A stretch of 5,439 nucleotides of DNA from Moraxella lacunata (lineage in GTDB: Bacteria; Pseudomonadota; Gammaproteobacteria; Pseudomonadales; Moraxellaceae), in assembly GCF_002027545.1 (NCBI RefSeq), contig NZ_MXAN01000047.1, positions 12,410 through 17,848 on the forward strand, given 5' to 3'. Positions within the stretch are counted from its first letter, which is position 1. The number at the start of each line of letters is the position of its first letter. Made by a program: the position numbers and the translations under genes. A model generated the notes under the pieces. It was not told where the DNA came from, did no database searches, and saw only the letters and a program-made list of their open reading frames with translations. Of this stretch, positions 5,235-5,439 are shown piece by piece.

Positions 5235-5311
5235 GGCGATGTAGCTCAGCTGGTTAGAGCGTACGACTCATAATCGTAAGGTCAAGAGTTCAAGTCTCTT
5301 CATCGCCACCA
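5235..5311 (+). tRNA. tRNA with CAU anticodon (elongator Met, or Ile2)
   Basis: The 77-base cloverleaf is complete. Acceptor arms GGCGATG and CATCGCC pair in full, the D-arm is GCTC/GAGC, the anticodon stem TACGA/TCGTA frames loop CTCATAA (anticodon 5269-5271), the variable loop is AGGTC and the T-arm AAGAG/CTCTT holds TTCAAGT. The 3' CCA is encoded. A paired G1-C72 rules out the initiator tRNA. CAU is shared by elongator tRNA-Met and by tRNA-Ile2, in which C34 becomes lysidine and AUA is read. Pairs 4-69 and 5-68 are G-C and A-T, matching neither E. coli form clearly, so I leave the identity open. Confidence 0.97.
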
Positions 5312-5321
5312 AATTACTTTA

Positions 5322-5364
5322 ATAACAATTTAAAAAAATTCTTGACTTAGTTTTAAATTGTTAT
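5322..5364. repeat. Perfect 14-bp inverted repeat around a -35 box
   Basis: ATAACAATTTAAAA (5322-5335) and TTTTAAATTGTTAT (5351-5364) are perfect complements separated by 15 bases. The spacer holds the -35 hexamer TTGACT, and the right arm fills the space between the -35 and -10 boxes. This placement fits an operator whose occupant would cover the promoter. The arms are AT-rich with only one G-C pair each, so chance is not excluded. Confidence 0.5.
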
Positions 5365-5369
5365 ATAAT
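5342..5369 (+). promoter_or_regulatory. Strong promoter for a gene beyond the window
   Basis: TTGACT (5342-5347, 5 of 6) is followed after 16 bp by a perfect TATAAT (5364-5369), with A/T-rich sequence upstream. No coding or RNA gene begins before the window ends, so the target lies to the right. The strength and position after a tRNA suggest another stable-RNA transcript, which is an inference. Confidence 0.75.
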
Positions 5370-5429
5370 GTAATTTCTGCTGACAAAAAGCACTGTTGAA
5401 AATTAAGTTAAAAATTTTTAAAAAACTGC

Positions 5430-5439
5430 TTGACACAAA
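5430..5439 (+). promoter_or_regulatory. Truncated second promoter (-35 box only)
   Basis: TTGACA at 5430-5435 follows an A/T tract much like those before the two preceding promoters. Its -10 box would lie past the window edge. Two promoters in tandem would be typical of an rRNA or tRNA operon. Confidence 0.35.

Overview
The window looks like chromosomal DNA of a gammaproteobacterium in the family Moraxellaceae, most likely Moraxella or a close relative. Three things suggest this: the gene order algR-hemC-hemD-hemX, familiar from Pseudomonas and its relatives; moderate GC in the genes with very AT-rich spacers; and a type A RNase P RNA with unusually long AT-rich arms. This assignment is inferred from style and synteny, not from a database match.

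Layout. Bases 1-81 hold a possible C-terminal fragment of a convergent plus-strand gene. Bases 73-2970 (minus strand) are a tight haem-biosynthesis cluster read hemC, hemD, hemX, with gaps of only 36 and 30 bp. HemC and HemD make uroporphyrinogen III from porphobilinogen in the cytoplasm. HemX is a membrane-anchored accessory protein usually encoded with them. Bases 3179-3913 (minus strand) encode an AlgR-type LytTR regulator, as expected upstream of hemC. Its receiver domain has lost the phospho-accepting Asp and the other canonical residues. No sensor kinase (algZ/fimS) lies upstream within the window.

Bases 3914-4531 are a protein-free spacer of about 620 bp full of structure: nested inverted repeats, a 26-bp tandem duplication, a bulged AT-rich hairpin and a REP-like element with two competing hairpins. 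Bases 4532-5181 carry the promoter, RNase P RNA gene (rnpB) and possible terminator on the plus strand. The RNA is about 576 nt, against 377 in E. coli. The excess lies mainly in the P3 arm (about 190 nt) and the P12 arm (about 70 nt). A consensus promoter then drives a CAU-anticodon tRNA at 5235-5311. The window ends with one more good promoter, whose -35 box lies inside a perfect 14-bp inverted repeat, and a truncated TTGACA box.

I see no clear new defence or mobile system. The points most worth following up are the pseudo-receiver AlgR without a neighbouring kinase, the expanded RNase P RNA, and the repeat-rich spacer between them.
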